Positions 40,202 to 50,525 of a DNA stretch of 64,000 nt are shown here, piece by piece (positions within the stretch are counted from its first letter, which is position 1; the number at the start of each line of letters is the position of its first letter). The stretch lies in assembly GCF_022811705.1 (NCBI RefSeq), contig NZ_CP094528.1, forward strand, positions 682,001-746,000, written 5' to 3'. Both the position numbers and the translations under genes were made by a program. Below the pieces are notes generated by a model, which saw nothing but the letters and a program-made list of their open reading frames with translations, did not search any database and was not told the DNA's origin. The DNA is from Agromyces larvae (GTDB lineage Bacteria; Actinomycetota; Actinomycetes; Actinomycetales; Microbacteriaceae).

Positions 40202-43201
40202 TCATCGCTTCGCCTTGCGTCGCCGTCGCGTCGCGATGAGCGCCCACACGGCGAGCACCACGGCGCCCAGCGTCGGATAGCCGAGCGCGGGCAGCACGGG
40301 GTGGTCGGGCACCATGTCGCCGCACAGCCAGAAGAACAGGATCGTCGAGGCCAGCGCCGCCGCCGGTGCGAACCACCGCACCAGGTCGCGTCGGGGGCCG
40401 GGCCGGGTGGCCCATGGCCGTTTGCGACCGAGGATTCCGGCACCCGCCACGACGATCGCGAGCAACGCGATGGTCAGGTTCGTCGCGAAGGGGAGCGATT
40501 CGCGCGTCGCCGCCGCTCGACGTGCCTCGTCAGACGGCCCGACGAAGGTCGCCTGCGGGAAGTCGAACGCGACGCCGAGGTCGCCGACGGTGAGCACGAA
40601 CGGGTAGCCGGAGTCGCTGTCGTGCAGGTCGAGGGCGTACGAGCGGACGCCGTCCGTGACATCCGCCGATTCCGCGGTTCCGGCGTCCTGGGTGGGGTCC
40701 ACTTCGTCGGCGAGGGAGCCGAACGGGACGATCGCCTCGGCCCAATCACGCGGATGCTCGCCCGTGCGCGTGTCGCGGGTGATCCAACCCGCTGCGGTCG
40801 CGAGCTCGGCGAGTTCGTCCGACAGCCGGAACTCGATGCGCAGCGGCTCGATCGGGTGAACCCGTGTCGGGAACAGCTGCGCGGACTCCCAGCCGTCCAT
40901 GAGCGCAACCCACCGCACCCGCTCGACGACGTCGCCGTCGCGATTCACGGTCGCCACCGCAGCGGACGCGATGGTGTACTCGACGTCCACGTCGAAGGTG
41001 CCCGACAGGGCATCGGCCATCGTCGTGCGCATGAGCAGGGTGTCGCGATCCTGCTCGGTGACGAACGGCACCGCATCGCCGTCGATGCGCACGGAATCCA
41101 CGCGCACGTCGAGCTGCTGGCCGTCGACGACGTTGCGCCACTGATCGGCCAGCTGGGGCACGCGCGAGCTGGAGTCGTCGAAGACGACGCTCATCCGTTG
41201 GGTGACGCGGATCTCGGCGCGACCGTCGGCGGTGCGGGCGAGTTCGGCGGTGAGTTCGGCCGACTCGGCCTCGACCCAGAGCGACCCGGGGACTTCGCCG
41301 TCGTAGGCGCGATACGTGAGGCCGCGCTCGTAGGGATTCGGCACGGTCGTCGCCATCACGATCGCGGCGGGGACGAGCACTACGGATGCTCCGATCACGA
41401 GCAGTCTCGTCCACGTGAGGTACGCGGGGGTGCGCCAGCTGCGCATCCGCTCGCGCGCGTCGGCGGTGCCCTCGAACTCGGCGTCGAGCATCGCGGTCAC
41501 CCGCCTGCCCGCCTCACGCGCCGGCGGGACGAGCACGGCGTAGGGGAGCACAGGATCGCGCGACGGGCCGCGGTCGAGCAGCCGGGTCCGCTCGGCGAAC
41601 AGGCCGATGCCGAGCAGGTGCTGCTTGAGCAGGGCGCCCCGACGGGTGAGCGGGCGGGTCGTCCACGCGATCCAGACGATGATCGCGGCGATCACCGTCG
41701 AGACGATCACGAAGGCGGTCGGCCACCAGACGACCGCGACCTTCGCCTGATGGGAGAGCTGGCGCACGACGCCCCACTGCACGAGGACGAGCGCCGGCGG
41801 TGCCGCGAGGAACAGATCGCGAACGAAGCCGCGCGGCACCCGTCGCCACCCCTGGTCGATCTGGGCGCGCCGCGCGCCCGCCGACCAGTAGCGGGCGAGC
41901 GCATGCGGCAGATCCCCGAAGCGCCCGGTGCGTCGCGCCGCACGCGCGGCCTCGAGGCGCTGGTCGATCCACGCGGATCCGGGCCCGCGCCGCGGGATCG
42001 CCGCGAGCGCGTCGGCGAGGCCGACCGCCAGCGGGGCGCCGAGCACGTGTGCCGCCGCAGCCGGCGGCGCAGCGGGCGGTTCGTGTCGCGGCACGATCCA
42101 CGGCCGCCCGTGGGCGTCGCCCCACGCGACCGCGCGCGCCGCGAGGGCGAGCAGCAGCACGAGGGCGAGGAACGCGAGCGGAATCAGCGGACCGAACGAC
42201 TGCACGATGAAGATCGGCGACGGTCCGGGCATCGTGAAGGTGCCGTGCTCGAACGACATCGTGAACCAGGCGTTCGCATGCGGCGGGATGTTCTGGTCGT
42301 TGGTCAGCCGGTACCGCATCGTGCCGGCCGGGCTGTCGTCCTCGGGGTGCAGCCATTCGCCCGCGACGAGCAGCGGCGTCCAGGCGAGGCTTCCCCGCGG
42401 CTGGCGGATCAGCCGGTCGTCGATGTCCTCGGGCAAGGTCACGCTCACGTCGAGTCCCGAGAACGCCTGCGGCCAGGACGGACCGAACACGTCCCACTCG
42501 AGGAGGTCGACGCGTTGGCCCGTCGCCGCGTCGACGGCCTCGTACGCCAGGTCGCGCAGTTCGTATCGCAGCACGAACTCGTGATCGCCGTCGAGCCGTT
42601 CGCCGGCATCGAGGGTCAGGGTGAGCCGGGTCGCGCTCGCCGACTCGTCGACCTCGACGGGGCGGCCGTCGAGGCTCGCCGTGATCGCCGCCGGTTCGAG
42701 TGCGTGCCCCTGGTACTCGGTGGCGAGCACCCGACGGATGCCGGTCAGATCGACGTCGTCGGGGAAGTGGGCGCTGATCCGCTCCTCGACCGAGGCGCGG
42801 AGCGTGCCGTCGTCGTCACGCGTGATCTCGTAGTCCGCTGCGAATTCGCGGGCGATCCAGTCCTCGGTGGCGGTCGACGCCGACGAGGTGATGTCCTCGA
42901 TGGTCAGCGGCGGGTTGATCACCTGCCCGATGAGCAGCACGACGCCGGTCGCCGCGACGAAGCCCCAGAAGACGCGGATCCCGATGCGCAGGGGCGTGCC
43001 GCCGTGCGAGCGCAGCCATGCTTCGAGGCGCACCAGCCATCGCGAGAGCAGCGCCCAGAGCGGCGTGTGCCGAGGGCGCTCGTCGGGAATCGCGTCGGGC
43101 GGCGCCGATTCGGCGTCGGCAGCGTCGAGGTCGTCGAGGTCGTCGATGCCGTCTGTGGGGACGCGCGCGGGAACCTCGTCGTTCGGGTGGCGGGGACTCA
43201 C
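40202..43201 (-). CDS. Large DUF2207-like membrane protein
   Basis: The protein has 999 aa. After a cytoplasmic leader and a first membrane helix (about residues 70-95) comes an extracytoplasmic beta-rich domain like DUF2207 (SVEERISAHFPDDVDLTGIRR, ELRDLAYEA). Membrane helices and a long cytoplasmic part follow, then a second extracytoplasmic domain of similar type (RVTQRMSVVFDD, YTIASAA) and terminal helices. It is about 1.5-2 times the usual DUF2207 length, as if duplicated. The function is unknown. GTG 43201 follows TAGACT (43214-43209) by 7 nt, a leaderless start. Confidence 0.75.
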   Translation of the reverse strand: MSPRHPNDEVPARVPTDGIDDLDDLDAADAESAPPDAIPDERPRHTPLWALLSRWLVRLEAWLRSHGGTPLRIGIRVFWGFVAATGVVLLIGQVINPPLTIEDITSSASTATEDWIAREFAADYEITRDDDGTLRASVEERISAHFPDDVDLTGIRRVLATEYQGHALEPAAITASLDGRPVEVDESASATRLTLTLDAGERLDGDHEFVLRYELRDLAYEAVDAATGQRVDLLEWDVFGPSWPQAFSGLDVSVTLPEDIDDRLIRQPRGSLAWTPLLVAGEWLHPEDDSPAGTMRYRLTNDQNIPPHANAWFTMSFEHGTFTMPGPSPIFIVQSFGPLIPLAFLALVLLLALAARAVAWGDAHGRPWIVPRHEPPAAPPAAAAHVLGAPLAVGLADALAAIPRRGPGSAWIDQRLEAARAARRTGRFGDLPHALARYWSAGARRAQIDQGWRRVPRGFVRDLFLAAPPALVLVQWGVVRQLSHQAKVAVVWWPTAFVIVSTVIAAIIVWIAWTTRPLTRRGALLKQHLLGIGLFAERTRLLDRGPSRDPVLPYAVLVPPAREAGRRVTAMLDAEFEGTADARERMRSWRTPAYLTWTRLLVIGASVVLVPAAIVMATTVPNPYERGLTYRAYDGEVPGSLWVEAESAELTAELARTADGRAEIRVTQRMSVVFDDSSSRVPQLADQWRNVVDGQQLDVRVDSVRIDGDAVPFVTEQDRDTLLMRTTMADALSGTFDVDVEYTIASAAVATVNRDGDVVERVRWVALMDGWESAQLFPTRVHPIEPLRIEFRLSDELAELATAAGWITRDTRTGEHPRDWAEAIVPFGSLADEVDPTQDAGTAESADVTDGVRSYALDLHDSDSGYPFVLTVGDLGVAFDFPQATFVGPSDEARRAAATRESLPFATNLTIALLAIVVAGAGILGRKRPWATRPGPRRDLVRWFAPAAALASTILFFWLCGDMVPDHPVLPALGYPTLGAVVLAVWALIATRRRRKAKR

Positions 43202-43331
43202 CCGTCCGAGTCTAGGTCGGGCGTCGAGGCGGGCAGGGGCCGACGTCATCCGTGGAAACGGGCTCGTTCGCCTCCGGTCGGGCCCGGTTCGGCGCGAGCC
43301 TCGTACGCTGCGCGCCCGGTACGCTGCGGGC

Positions 43332-43922
43332 ATGCGCCTCAGCGACCCGTTCGACCGGTTGCGCGACGAGATCGCCGCCGATCCCGCGAACGCCGAGTAC
43401 ACGGCCAGGGGATGGCGCCCGCTCATCGCCGGCTCGCCCGAGTCCCGGGTGCTCGTCATGAGCCAGGCGCCCGGACGGCGCGCACAGGAGAGCGGTATTC
43501 CGTTCAACGACGCGAGCGGCGCCCGCCTGCTGCGATGGCTCGGCGTGGACCGCGACGTCTTCGACGATCCCGCCGCGTTCGCGATCGTGCCCACGGACTT
43601 CTACTACCCGGGCAAAGGCCCCTCGGGCGATCTGCCCCCGCGCCGCGGCGTCGCGCAGGCGTGGCATCCGCGCATCCTCGCCGAACTGCGGCCCCGCCTG
43701 ACCGTGCTCGTGGGCGCCTTCGCCCAGCGCGAGCGCCTCGGCGACCGACGGCACGCGACCCTCACCGACACGGTGCGCGCCTGGCGCGACTACACGCCGG
43801 AGGTCGTGCCGATCGTGCACCCCTCGCCGCTGAACGTCGGCTGGCATCAGCGCAACCCGTGGTTCGAAGCCGAACTCGTGCCCGAGCTGCAGCGGCTCGT
43901 CGCGCTCGCCCTCGAGCGCTGA
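43332..43922 (+). CDS. Uracil-DNA glycosylase superfamily protein
   Basis: The protein has 196 aa. VLVMSQAPGRRAQESGIPFNDASG is the uracil-glycosylase first motif in a divergent form, and VPIVHPSPLNVGWHQRNPWF is the second (HPSPLN). The overall pattern is that of COG1573-type family proteins that remove uracil from DNA. The four Fe-S cysteines of family-4 enzymes are absent. ATG 43332 follows TACGCT (43320-43325) by 6 nt, a leaderless start. Confidence 0.82.
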   Translation: MRLSDPFDRLRDEIAADPANAEYTARGWRPLIAGSPESRVLVMSQAPGRRAQESGIPFNDASGARLLRWLGVDRDVFDDPAAFAIVPTDFYYPGKGPSGDLPPRRGVAQAWHPRILAELRPRLTVLVGAFAQRERLGDRRHATLTDTVRAWRDYTPEVVPIVHPSPLNVGWHQRNPWFEAELVPELQRLVALALER

Positions 43923-43940
43923 CGCCGACCCCGGGCCTGG

Positions 43941-44459
43941 TCAGCCCGGCTGCGTCGGCGCGGCCGGGCCGGCCGCGTCTCCGCCGACGGCGTGGAAGCC
44001 CAGATCGTGCCAGACGAGCGCCGGCGCGGGCGGACCGAGCCGCACCTCGACGACCTCGGCGACGACGAGCGTCGAGCTGCCGACCGGCAGCATGTGCGTG
44101 GGGATCGCGCGCAGCGCGGCGCGCGCGTCGGGCAGGTACGGCTCACCGGTCGGCAGGCGCAGCCAGGGTTGATCGGCGGTGAACCGGGGCCCGCCCGACG
44201 TGGCGAACGACCGGGCGAGCTCCTCGTGCTGGATGCCGAGGAAGTGCACCACCAGCGAGGGGGCGCCCAGCAGCGCACCGGCCGTGCCGGTCGCGCGCGT
44301 CACCGAGAACACCAGCGACGTCGGGTCGAGCGCGACGGATGCCACACTCGAGGCCGTGAGCCCCACCGGACCGGTCGCGGTCGCCGCCGTCACGAGGGCG
44401 ATGCCCGCGGGATGGGTGCGGAACGCCGTCTTGAAGTCGGCGACGAGGTCATCGGCCAT
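43941..44459 (-). CDS. Flavin reductase family protein
   Basis: The protein has 172 aa. FRTHPAGIALVTAATATGPVGLTASSVASVALDP is the N-terminal FMN-binding split-barrel signature of flavin reductase-like proteins. These reduce free flavin for partner oxygenases, but no oxygenase is adjacent. ATG 44459 is 10 bp after the beta-mannosidase stop, so it may be the last gene of the sugar operon, although its function does not obviously fit. Confidence 0.88.
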   Translation of the reverse strand: MADDLVADFKTAFRTHPAGIALVTAATATGPVGLTASSVASVALDPTSLVFSVTRATGTAGALLGAPSLVVHFLGIQHEELARSFATSGGPRFTADQPWLRLPTGEPYLPDARAALRAIPTHMLPVGSSTLVVAEVVEVRLGPPAPALVWHDLGFHAVGGDAAGPAAPTQPG

Positions 44460-44469
44460 GCCGTCAACG

Positions 44470-47217
44470 CTACGCGCTCACGGCCGTCCAGCCGGCTCCC
44501 CTGTGCAGCAGATCGTTCGCAGAGCGCATGGCGGCCCGCACTGCGTCGATGGACGGCACGACCTCGATCGCGACTGCGTCGCGACGGTCGACCCGCAGCT
44601 CGCAGACCTCGCCGGGCAACAGGGTCTGCAGCATCCGATCCACGCGCAGGAGCGCCGGCGGCACGCCCAGCTCGTCGCCCAGCAGGTCGGCGAGCAGTGA
44701 GACATCCCGGATCACGCTCCCGGCGGCCACGCGCACCACGAGCGCCCCGCGATCGAGCCGAATGTCGACGTCGAACCGCGCCGGCGGCAGCCGGAGCTCG
44801 CGGTCGGGGCGGTTCGCCCACACCGACCGGCCGTACGGCGAGTCGACGATGAGCAGATCGCCGGCGGGATCCTCGCCCGCCGACAGGCTCGGGGTCAGTG
44901 GCAGGCGGGCGATGCCGTCGAAGGCGATGTCGACCTCGAACTCGCTCGACGCGCGCGCGATGCCGTCGTCGAGGCTCACTCGGCGTATCCGCACCGGAAC
45001 CGTGCGGGCGTCGGGCGCGTCGCCGACGACGACGAGCTCGAGCCCCGCCGAACCCGACGGGTCGAGCGGTCCGCCGGGGGCGATGGGCTGCACCGTGACG
45101 AGCACGTCGGCGAACGACTGCCGCAGCGCGTGCCACAGCGGCTTCTCGACGCCATCGCCGTCGACCGCCGACCAGCTGAGCACCGGCCAGCAGTCGTTCA
45201 GCTGCCAGACGATGACGCCCGAGGAACGCTCGCGGCTGCGCAGCCACTCGACTCCCGCCGAGACGGCGCGCGCCTGCACGAGCTGGGTTGCGTAGTGCCA
45301 GGCCTCGGGAGCGGTCGGCACCGGGAAATGCGGCTGGAGCCCGCGCGCGAGCTTGTGGGCTCCGCCGATGGCGCGCAGGTGGTGGGCGACCTGCGGGTTC
45401 TCAGGCAGTAGCGGACCGTCGGGCACGGCCCGGCGCAGCGTCGTCCATGCGGGCGCGCCGCACCAGCCCATCTCGGAGACGAACACGGGGTCGTGCCGCC
45501 GGTACCCCGCGTAGTCGACCTCGTTCCACTCGTCCCACAGATGCGAGGGGCCGCGCTCGGGGTCGTTCGGGTCGACCTCGAGCGAGCCGCCCCATGGGCT
45601 GTTCGCCACGTACGGCCTGGTCGGATCGAGCGCGGCGACGAGGCGGGGCAGCAGCTCGGTGTAATAGCCGGCGCCCCACGGCCGATTGCCGATGATGCCG
45701 GGCCACCCCCAGCCGTGCCAGCCCATGACGGCCTCGTTGCCACCGCACCAGACGGCCACGCTCGGATGACTCGACAGCCGCTCGATCGCCTGCTCGGCCT
45801 CGCGGCGCACCAGGTCGGCGACGTCGTCGTCCTCGCGGTACGCCGCGCACGCGAAGAGGAAGTCCTGCCAGACCAGCAGTCCGCGGGCATCGCAGCCGTC
45901 CAGGAACTCCTCGCTCGCGAAGACCCCGCCGCCCCAGACCCGCAACAGGTTCGCCCCGCCCGAGCGGGCCTGGTCGAGCCGCGCGGCGAGTCTGGCAGGG
46001 GTGACCTCGGCGTCGAACGGGTCGTCGGGGATCCAGTTGTATCCGCGCACGCGGACCCGTCGGCCGTTGACGATCAGCGCCCAGCGGCCGGGGCGGTCGT
46101 CGATCTCGATCGACCGCATGCCGATGCGCCGCTCCCACGCGTCGACGACGTCGCCGTGGTGCAGCAGCCGAACGGCGAGCCGGTAGCGCGATTGCGCCCC
46201 CAGGCCCGCCGGCCACCACAGCTCGGGTGCATCGACGACGAGGTCGAGCCGCTGCTCGCCGGCATCACCCGGCCGCGTGCCAGACCCGGCGCCACCGGTG
46301 CCACCGGCATCGTCGACGTTCCGCGCCACGCGCACGGCCGACTGCGCCGCCACCCGTCCATCGGGCGCGAGCAGCACGGCCTCGATGCGGTCGGCCGCCT
46401 CGGCGTCGTCGAGGTCGAGACGCACGACGACCTCGACCGCGGCCGAGCGCAGGTCGTCGGCCACGTGCACGAGGGGCCGGACGCCCGCGATGCGCGCACG
46501 GAAGCGTTCGAGCGCGATCGGCCGCCAGATACCGGCCGTCACGTGGTGGGGGCCCCAGTCCCACCCGAAGTTGCACGCCGACTTGCGCACGTGCGGGTAC
46601 GGCTCGTCGTAGGGGCTCGGCAGCGCTCCCCGCTCCCGCTCGTCGGCGTGGGCGGCGGCCCATGCCGAGTCGAACCGCACCGACAGCGTGTTCACGCCCT
46701 CCCGCAGCACGTCGTCGACCCGGAACCGGTATGAGAGGTGCTGGTCGGCCGTCCGCGCGATCGGGTGATCGTTCACGCGCACCTCGGCGAATGTGTCGAG
46801 GCCGTCGGCGACGAGCTCGGTGCGGTCGCCGGGCCGAGGCCGCCAGTCGAACTCGCGCCGGTACTCCCACGTCGAGTGCCCGACCCAGGTCTGATCATGC
46901 TCGCCGAACCCGATGTCGGGGTCCGGGATGAGCCCCGCGCGCAGCAGGTCGAGGTGCACCTGTCCGGGCACGACCGCCGGGATGTCCGCCGGCAGCGCCG
47001 GAGCGGCGGCGAGGGCGGGATGGGCGACGGCGGGATGCGCGGCAGCGCCCGTCGCTCCGGGCCCGGCGAGCTCGTCGGGCCCGATGCGGCGGAGCACCCA
47101 GTCGCCGCCGAGATCGACGTGCTCGACGGCCGCGACGCGTGCGACCGGATCGGGCTGCACGAGGTCGACGGGTCGGGTCTCGGTCAGGTTCGGGTCGGTC
47201 ATGCTGGTCTCGGTCAT
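44470..47217 (-). CDS. Beta-mannosidase (glycoside hydrolase family 2)
   Basis: The protein has 915 aa. The domain order fits GH2 beta-mannosidases: sugar-binding jelly roll ([28 protein letters not shown]), immunoglobulin-like domain, and TIM barrel. The acid/base Glu is in [10 protein letters not shown] (about residue 494) and the nucleophile Glu is in FVSEMGWCG (about 582). It has no signal peptide, so it would act on mannosides imported by the adjacent ABC transporter. ATG 47217 overlaps the permease stop (ATGA). An Ala/His/Pro-rich insertion at about 55-85 is unusual. Confidence 0.92.
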   Translation of the reverse strand: MTETSMTDPNLTETRPVDLVQPDPVARVAAVEHVDLGGDWVLRRIGPDELAGPGATGAAAHPAVAHPALAAAPALPADIPAVVPGQVHLDLLRAGLIPDPDIGFGEHDQTWVGHSTWEYRREFDWRPRPGDRTELVADGLDTFAEVRVNDHPIARTADQHLSYRFRVDDVLREGVNTLSVRFDSAWAAAHADERERGALPSPYDEPYPHVRKSACNFGWDWGPHHVTAGIWRPIALERFRARIAGVRPLVHVADDLRSAAVEVVVRLDLDDAEAADRIEAVLLAPDGRVAAQSAVRVARNVDDAGGTGGAGSGTRPGDAGEQRLDLVVDAPELWWPAGLGAQSRYRLAVRLLHHGDVVDAWERRIGMRSIEIDDRPGRWALIVNGRRVRVRGYNWIPDDPFDAEVTPARLAARLDQARSGGANLLRVWGGGVFASEEFLDGCDARGLLVWQDFLFACAAYREDDDVADLVRREAEQAIERLSSHPSVAVWCGGNEAVMGWHGWGWPGIIGNRPWGAGYYTELLPRLVAALDPTRPYVANSPWGGSLEVDPNDPERGPSHLWDEWNEVDYAGYRRHDPVFVSEMGWCGAPAWTTLRRAVPDGPLLPENPQVAHHLRAIGGAHKLARGLQPHFPVPTAPEAWHYATQLVQARAVSAGVEWLRSRERSSGVIVWQLNDCWPVLSWSAVDGDGVEKPLWHALRQSFADVLVTVQPIAPGGPLDPSGSAGLELVVVGDAPDARTVPVRIRRVSLDDGIARASSEFEVDIAFDGIARLPLTPSLSAGEDPAGDLLIVDSPYGRSVWANRPDRELRLPPARFDVDIRLDRGALVVRVAAGSVIRDVSLLADLLGDELGVPPALLRVDRMLQTLLPGEVCELRVDRRDAVAIEVVPSIDAVRAAMRSANDLLHRGAGWTAVSA

Positions 47218-48122
47218 CCCTTCAGTGCTCCAGCGGTGAGGGCCTCCTGCATGCGCTTCTGCAGCACTGCGTAGGCGAGGTAGACCGGCAGCAGGGTGAT
47301 CACGGTGCCGGCCGCGAGCACGCCGAACCGGGTCGAGTCCGAGACGAGGGTCGGCAGGGCGACCTGGACGGTCCGGATCGCGGGGGAGGTGCCCGTGATG
47401 GTGAGCGAGAACAGGTACTCGTTCCAGAAGGTCAGCACCTGCAGGATCGTGACGCTCACGATGCCCGGCATGCTCAGCGGGATGAAGATGCGCCGCAGGA
47501 TCGACCACTGCCCGGCGCCGTCGATCGCGGCGGCTTCGACGAGCTCGTGCGGCACGGTGCGCATGAACTGGGTGAGCAGCAGCACCGACAGCGGCAGCGC
47601 GCTGGCGGGCAGGAACAGCATCTGGAACTCGCGGGTGTAGAACAGCCCGAGCTGGATGGCGAGGATCACGGTGGGGATGAGCGCGGCGAACGGGGGGATG
47701 AGGAACCCCGCCGAGAACGTGCCGGTCACTGCGCGCGCCAGGCGGCTGTCGCTGCGGGCCAGGGCGTACGCCGCCGGGATCGCGAGCACGAGGGTGAGGA
47801 TCACCGCGACGCCCGAGACGAGCACCGAGTTCCACAGCGCGGTGCCGAGTTCGGCGCGATCCCACGCCTGCGCGAAGTTCTCCCAGAAGAACGTGGTGGG
47901 CAGGCCGAACGGATCGGTGAAGATCGCCACGTTGTTCTTGAGCGAGCTCACCACCAGGTAGTACAGCGGGATCGCGAGGATGAGCGCGTAGATCCAGGCG
48001 AGCGTCGTCGCGATCGGTCCCATGCTGGTGGGTGCGGGCAGTCGGCGCCGCCGCCGGGGACGACTGGCCGTCGTGGTCGCGCCGACGGCGGCGGCCGGCG
48101 TAGTCGAAGGTGTTGCGGTCAC
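47214..48122 (-). CDS. Carbohydrate ABC transporter permease (MalG type)
   Basis: The protein has 302 aa, with a cytoplasmic leader of about 35 residues and then six membrane helices. The EAA loop [28 protein letters not shown] is characteristic of sugar permeases of the MalG group. It forms the inner-membrane channel with the upstream permease and uses an ATPase encoded elsewhere, as is common in actinobacteria (shared MsiK-like ATPase). GTG 48122; the stop overlaps the beta-mannosidase start. Confidence 0.93.
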   Translation of the reverse strand: MTATPSTTPAAAVGATTTASRPRRRRRLPAPTSMGPIATTLAWIYALILAIPLYYLVVSSLKNNVAIFTDPFGLPTTFFWENFAQAWDRAELGTALWNSVLVSGVAVILTLVLAIPAAYALARSDSRLARAVTGTFSAGFLIPPFAALIPTVILAIQLGLFYTREFQMLFLPASALPLSVLLLTQFMRTVPHELVEAAAIDGAGQWSILRRIFIPLSMPGIVSVTILQVLTFWNEYLFSLTITGTSPAIRTVQVALPTLVSDSTRFGVLAAGTVITLLPVYLAYAVLQKRMQEALTAGALKG

Positions 48123-48135
48123 GGCTTCGTTCCGT

Positions 48136-49083
48136 TCAGTTCTTGGTGCGCAGCACGCGCCGGATGAGCAGCATGCCGAGGATGCCGAGGGCGAGGAGGA
48201 TGAGCCCGACCGCCTGGCTGTAGCCGAGGTCGCGCTGCGAGAAGGCCTTCGCGTACACGAGGTACGAGAGCGTGGTGCTGGAGGTGCCCGGGCCGCCGTT
48301 GGTGAGCAGCAGGATGAGCGCGGCCGAGGTGAACAGCGTCCAGAGGAACTGCAGCATCGTGAGGGTGGCGAAGTAGTCCTTCACCATCGGAAACGCGATC
48401 TGCCAGATCTTGCGTGTGCGTCCCGCGCCGTCGAGATCGGCCGCCTCGAGCACCTCGTGCGGCAGGCTCGCGAGCCGGGCTGCGAACAGCACGGCGGTCC
48501 ATCCGACGCCCGACCACAGGTCGATGAAGATGATCGACCCGAGCGCGGTGTCGGGGTTCGCCAGCCACGCGGTCGTCAGTCCCTCGAGCCCGATCGCGTC
48601 GAGCAGGCCGTTGAGCCCGCCGGTCGGCGACAGTACGCCGTAGAAGACCATGGCCTTGATCGAGATCGAGATGAGGCCAGGGGTGAAGAACAGCACGCTC
48701 AGCACCCGATGGCCGCGCGGCTTCGAGTTCAGGAAGTACCCGAGCAGGAACGCGAGCGGCATCATCAGCGGGATCGCGATGACCACCTGGACGGCGCTGT
48801 TGCGCAGCGCGTCGAAGAAGGTCGGGTCGGTGAAGACGCGGGCGAAGTTGTCGAGCCCGGCGAAGCTCGGCGTGTAGATGAGACCGCGCCAGTCGAGGAA
48901 CGCGATCACGAACATGCCGGCGAGCGGGCCGACGGTGAAGAACAGGAACCACGCCAGTGCGGGGGCGGAGAGCCAGAGCAGGCCGCTGCGCCGCCGTCCG
49001 GGCGACGGGCTCGGCGCTGGCGAGGGCTCGGCGGGCGCGGCGCGGCCGGCAGGGCGGCGCGGGCGCACGGATGTTTCGATCAC
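48136..49083 (-). CDS. Carbohydrate ABC transporter permease (MalF type)
   Basis: The protein has 315 aa. A basic leader precedes six membrane helices, and the EAA loop is HEVLEAADLDGAGRTRKIWQIAFPMVK. It pairs with the MalG-type permease, whose start lies 13 bp downstream. GTG 49083 has GAAAGGA. The gap of 63 bp to the binding-protein stop contains a GC-rich inverted repeat near 49094-49136 that could reduce read-through, as is usual after the highly expressed binding protein. Confidence 0.93.
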   Translation of the reverse strand: MIETSVRPRRPAGRAAPAEPSPAPSPSPGRRRSGLLWLSAPALAWFLFFTVGPLAGMFVIAFLDWRGLIYTPSFAGLDNFARVFTDPTFFDALRNSAVQVVIAIPLMMPLAFLLGYFLNSKPRGHRVLSVLFFTPGLISISIKAMVFYGVLSPTGGLNGLLDAIGLEGLTTAWLANPDTALGSIIFIDLWSGVGWTAVLFAARLASLPHEVLEAADLDGAGRTRKIWQIAFPMVKDYFATLTMLQFLWTLFTSAALILLLTNGGPGTSSTTLSYLVYAKAFSQRDLGYSQAVGLILLALGILGMLLIRRVLRTKN

Positions 49084-49146
49084 AGCAGTCCTTTCGCGGT
49101 GCGCGGGGCCGGATGTGCCGACCCCGCGCACCGCGGTCTCAATGGG

Positions 49147-50439
49147 TCAGAGCGTCGCCTGGTCGAGGCCGCCGCAGATCTCCTGCGCGTCGCCGCCGCC
49201 GTACGCCTTCGTGATGACCTGGATCAGCGGGTCGGACGAGGCGCCGATCCAGACGTCGGGGAGCACCGCGTAGTCGACGGAGTCGCCGAGGTCGAGTGCC
49301 TGCTGCAGCAGCGGATTCTTCGCCTCGGCGGCGAAGTCGCCGATCACCGGGGTCACGTTGTTGCCGTTCTCGACGAAGTCGGCGACGGCGTCGTCGCTGT
49401 AGAACGCCGCGATGAGCTGGCGCACCAGGTCGACGCGGTTCTCGGAGGCGCCCTGCTGGGTCACCATGAAGCCGACGCCGGTGAAGCCTTGGAACGCCGT
49501 CGGGGCGCCGAACTCGCCGTCGCTCGGCACGGCGAGCCCGCCGAGCACGGTGCTGCCCTCGATGCCGGTGCCCGACTCGAGCGCCGGGGCGAACGCCCAC
49601 GAGCCGGCGGGCATCGCGGCGGCCTCGCCGGCGAAGTACGTGGCGTACATGTCGTCGGCCGTGTAGCCGGCCACGTCGTCGACGAACACGCCGGCGTCGC
49701 GCAGCTCGGTGAACAGCTCGATGCCCTTCACGATGTCGTCGGTTTCGCAGTAGCCGCCCTCGCTCATGACCTGCTTGGTGGTGTCGGCGTCGGCGTACGA
49801 CTGGATGATCTGGTAGAAGAGCTTCTGCCCGGACCAATCGTTGCCGCCCACGATGAGCGGGGGGACCCCGGCCGCGCGCAGCGACGCTGCGGCGTCGATG
49901 AGGTCGTCGGTGGTCGTCGGGATCTCGTCGACGCCGGCCTTCGCGAGCAGGTCGGTGTTGTACCAGAGCGGCCAGTTGAAGCCGCTGTAGGGCAGGCCCT
50001 GCAACTCGCCTGCCGGGTCGCCGCCGACGCGCCACTCGTCGAGCGCGCTCGGCTGGATGCGGTCGGCCAGACCCCACTCGGCGAGCTGGTCGTCGAGCGG
50101 CACGGTGACGCCGGCGTCGAGCCATCCGAGGGTCTTGTCGTAGAGGTTCACGATCACGAGGTCGGGGGACTTGCCGGCCGCGACGGCCGTCTCGACCTGG
50201 TCGTCGATGTTCTCGAGTCCGTCGGTGAACTCCACCTTGATCCCGGTGTCCTCGGTGAAGGCGTCGAACACGCGCTGCTGGATCTCGGCCTCCGCGCTAC
50301 CGGCGGCCCAGCGGGTCACGACCGAGATCGTGTCGGACGACTGGCCGCCGCCGCTCGGTCCGGCGCAGCCGGTGAGGACGAGGGCCGGAACGGCGGCGGC
50401 CGCGATCAGCGCGCCCGCTCTGGTCCTGCGGTGATTCAT
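49147..50439 (-). CDS. Sugar-binding lipoprotein of ABC transporter
   Basis: The protein has 430 aa. The signal peptide has lipobox LTGC (cysteine at about residue 25), followed by a Gly/Ser linker and an extracellular solute-binding domain (family 1 type) with SPDLVIVNLYDK and NWPLWYNTDLLAKAG. It captures sugar at the outer face of the membrane and, judging from the beta-mannosidase in the operon, the ligand may be a mannooligosaccharide. ATG 50439 has AAAGGAG. It is the first gene of the operon. Confidence 0.93.
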   Translation of the reverse strand: MNHRRTRAGALIAAAAVPALVLTGCAGPSGGGQSSDTISVVTRWAAGSAEAEIQQRVFDAFTEDTGIKVEFTDGLENIDDQVETAVAAGKSPDLVIVNLYDKTLGWLDAGVTVPLDDQLAEWGLADRIQPSALDEWRVGGDPAGELQGLPYSGFNWPLWYNTDLLAKAGVDEIPTTTDDLIDAAASLRAAGVPPLIVGGNDWSGQKLFYQIIQSYADADTTKQVMSEGGYCETDDIVKGIELFTELRDAGVFVDDVAGYTADDMYATYFAGEAAAMPAGSWAFAPALESGTGIEGSTVLGGLAVPSDGEFGAPTAFQGFTGVGFMVTQQGASENRVDLVRQLIAAFYSDDAVADFVENGNNVTPVIGDFAAEAKNPLLQQALDLGDSVDYAVLPDVWIGASSDPLIQVITKAYGGGDAQEICGGLDQATL

Positions 50440-50473
50440 TGGGGGCTCCTTTGCTCGAAAGCGAATCCCCAAC

Positions 50474-50502
50474 AGGATGTCCGACGTTTGGTCGGATGTC
50501 AA
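50474..50502 (-). promoter_or_regulatory. Promoter and operator of the beta-mannoside operon
   Basis: On the minus strand TTGACA (50502-50497) and CATCCT (50479-50474) are 17 bp apart. The spacer is nearly filled by a perfect inverted repeat TCCGAC-5-GTCGGA (50480-50496), in the ideal place for repressor binding. AT-rich sequence (50503-50530) lies upstream. Confidence 0.75.
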
Positions 50503-50525
50503 CGATTTAGATAATTAATTTATGT

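Noticed and set aside
39932..44182. Open frame of about 1416 codons on the plus strand
   Set aside because: It runs antisense to the DUF2207-like gene and through other genes; GC-rich DNA gives long empty frames. No recognised motifs.
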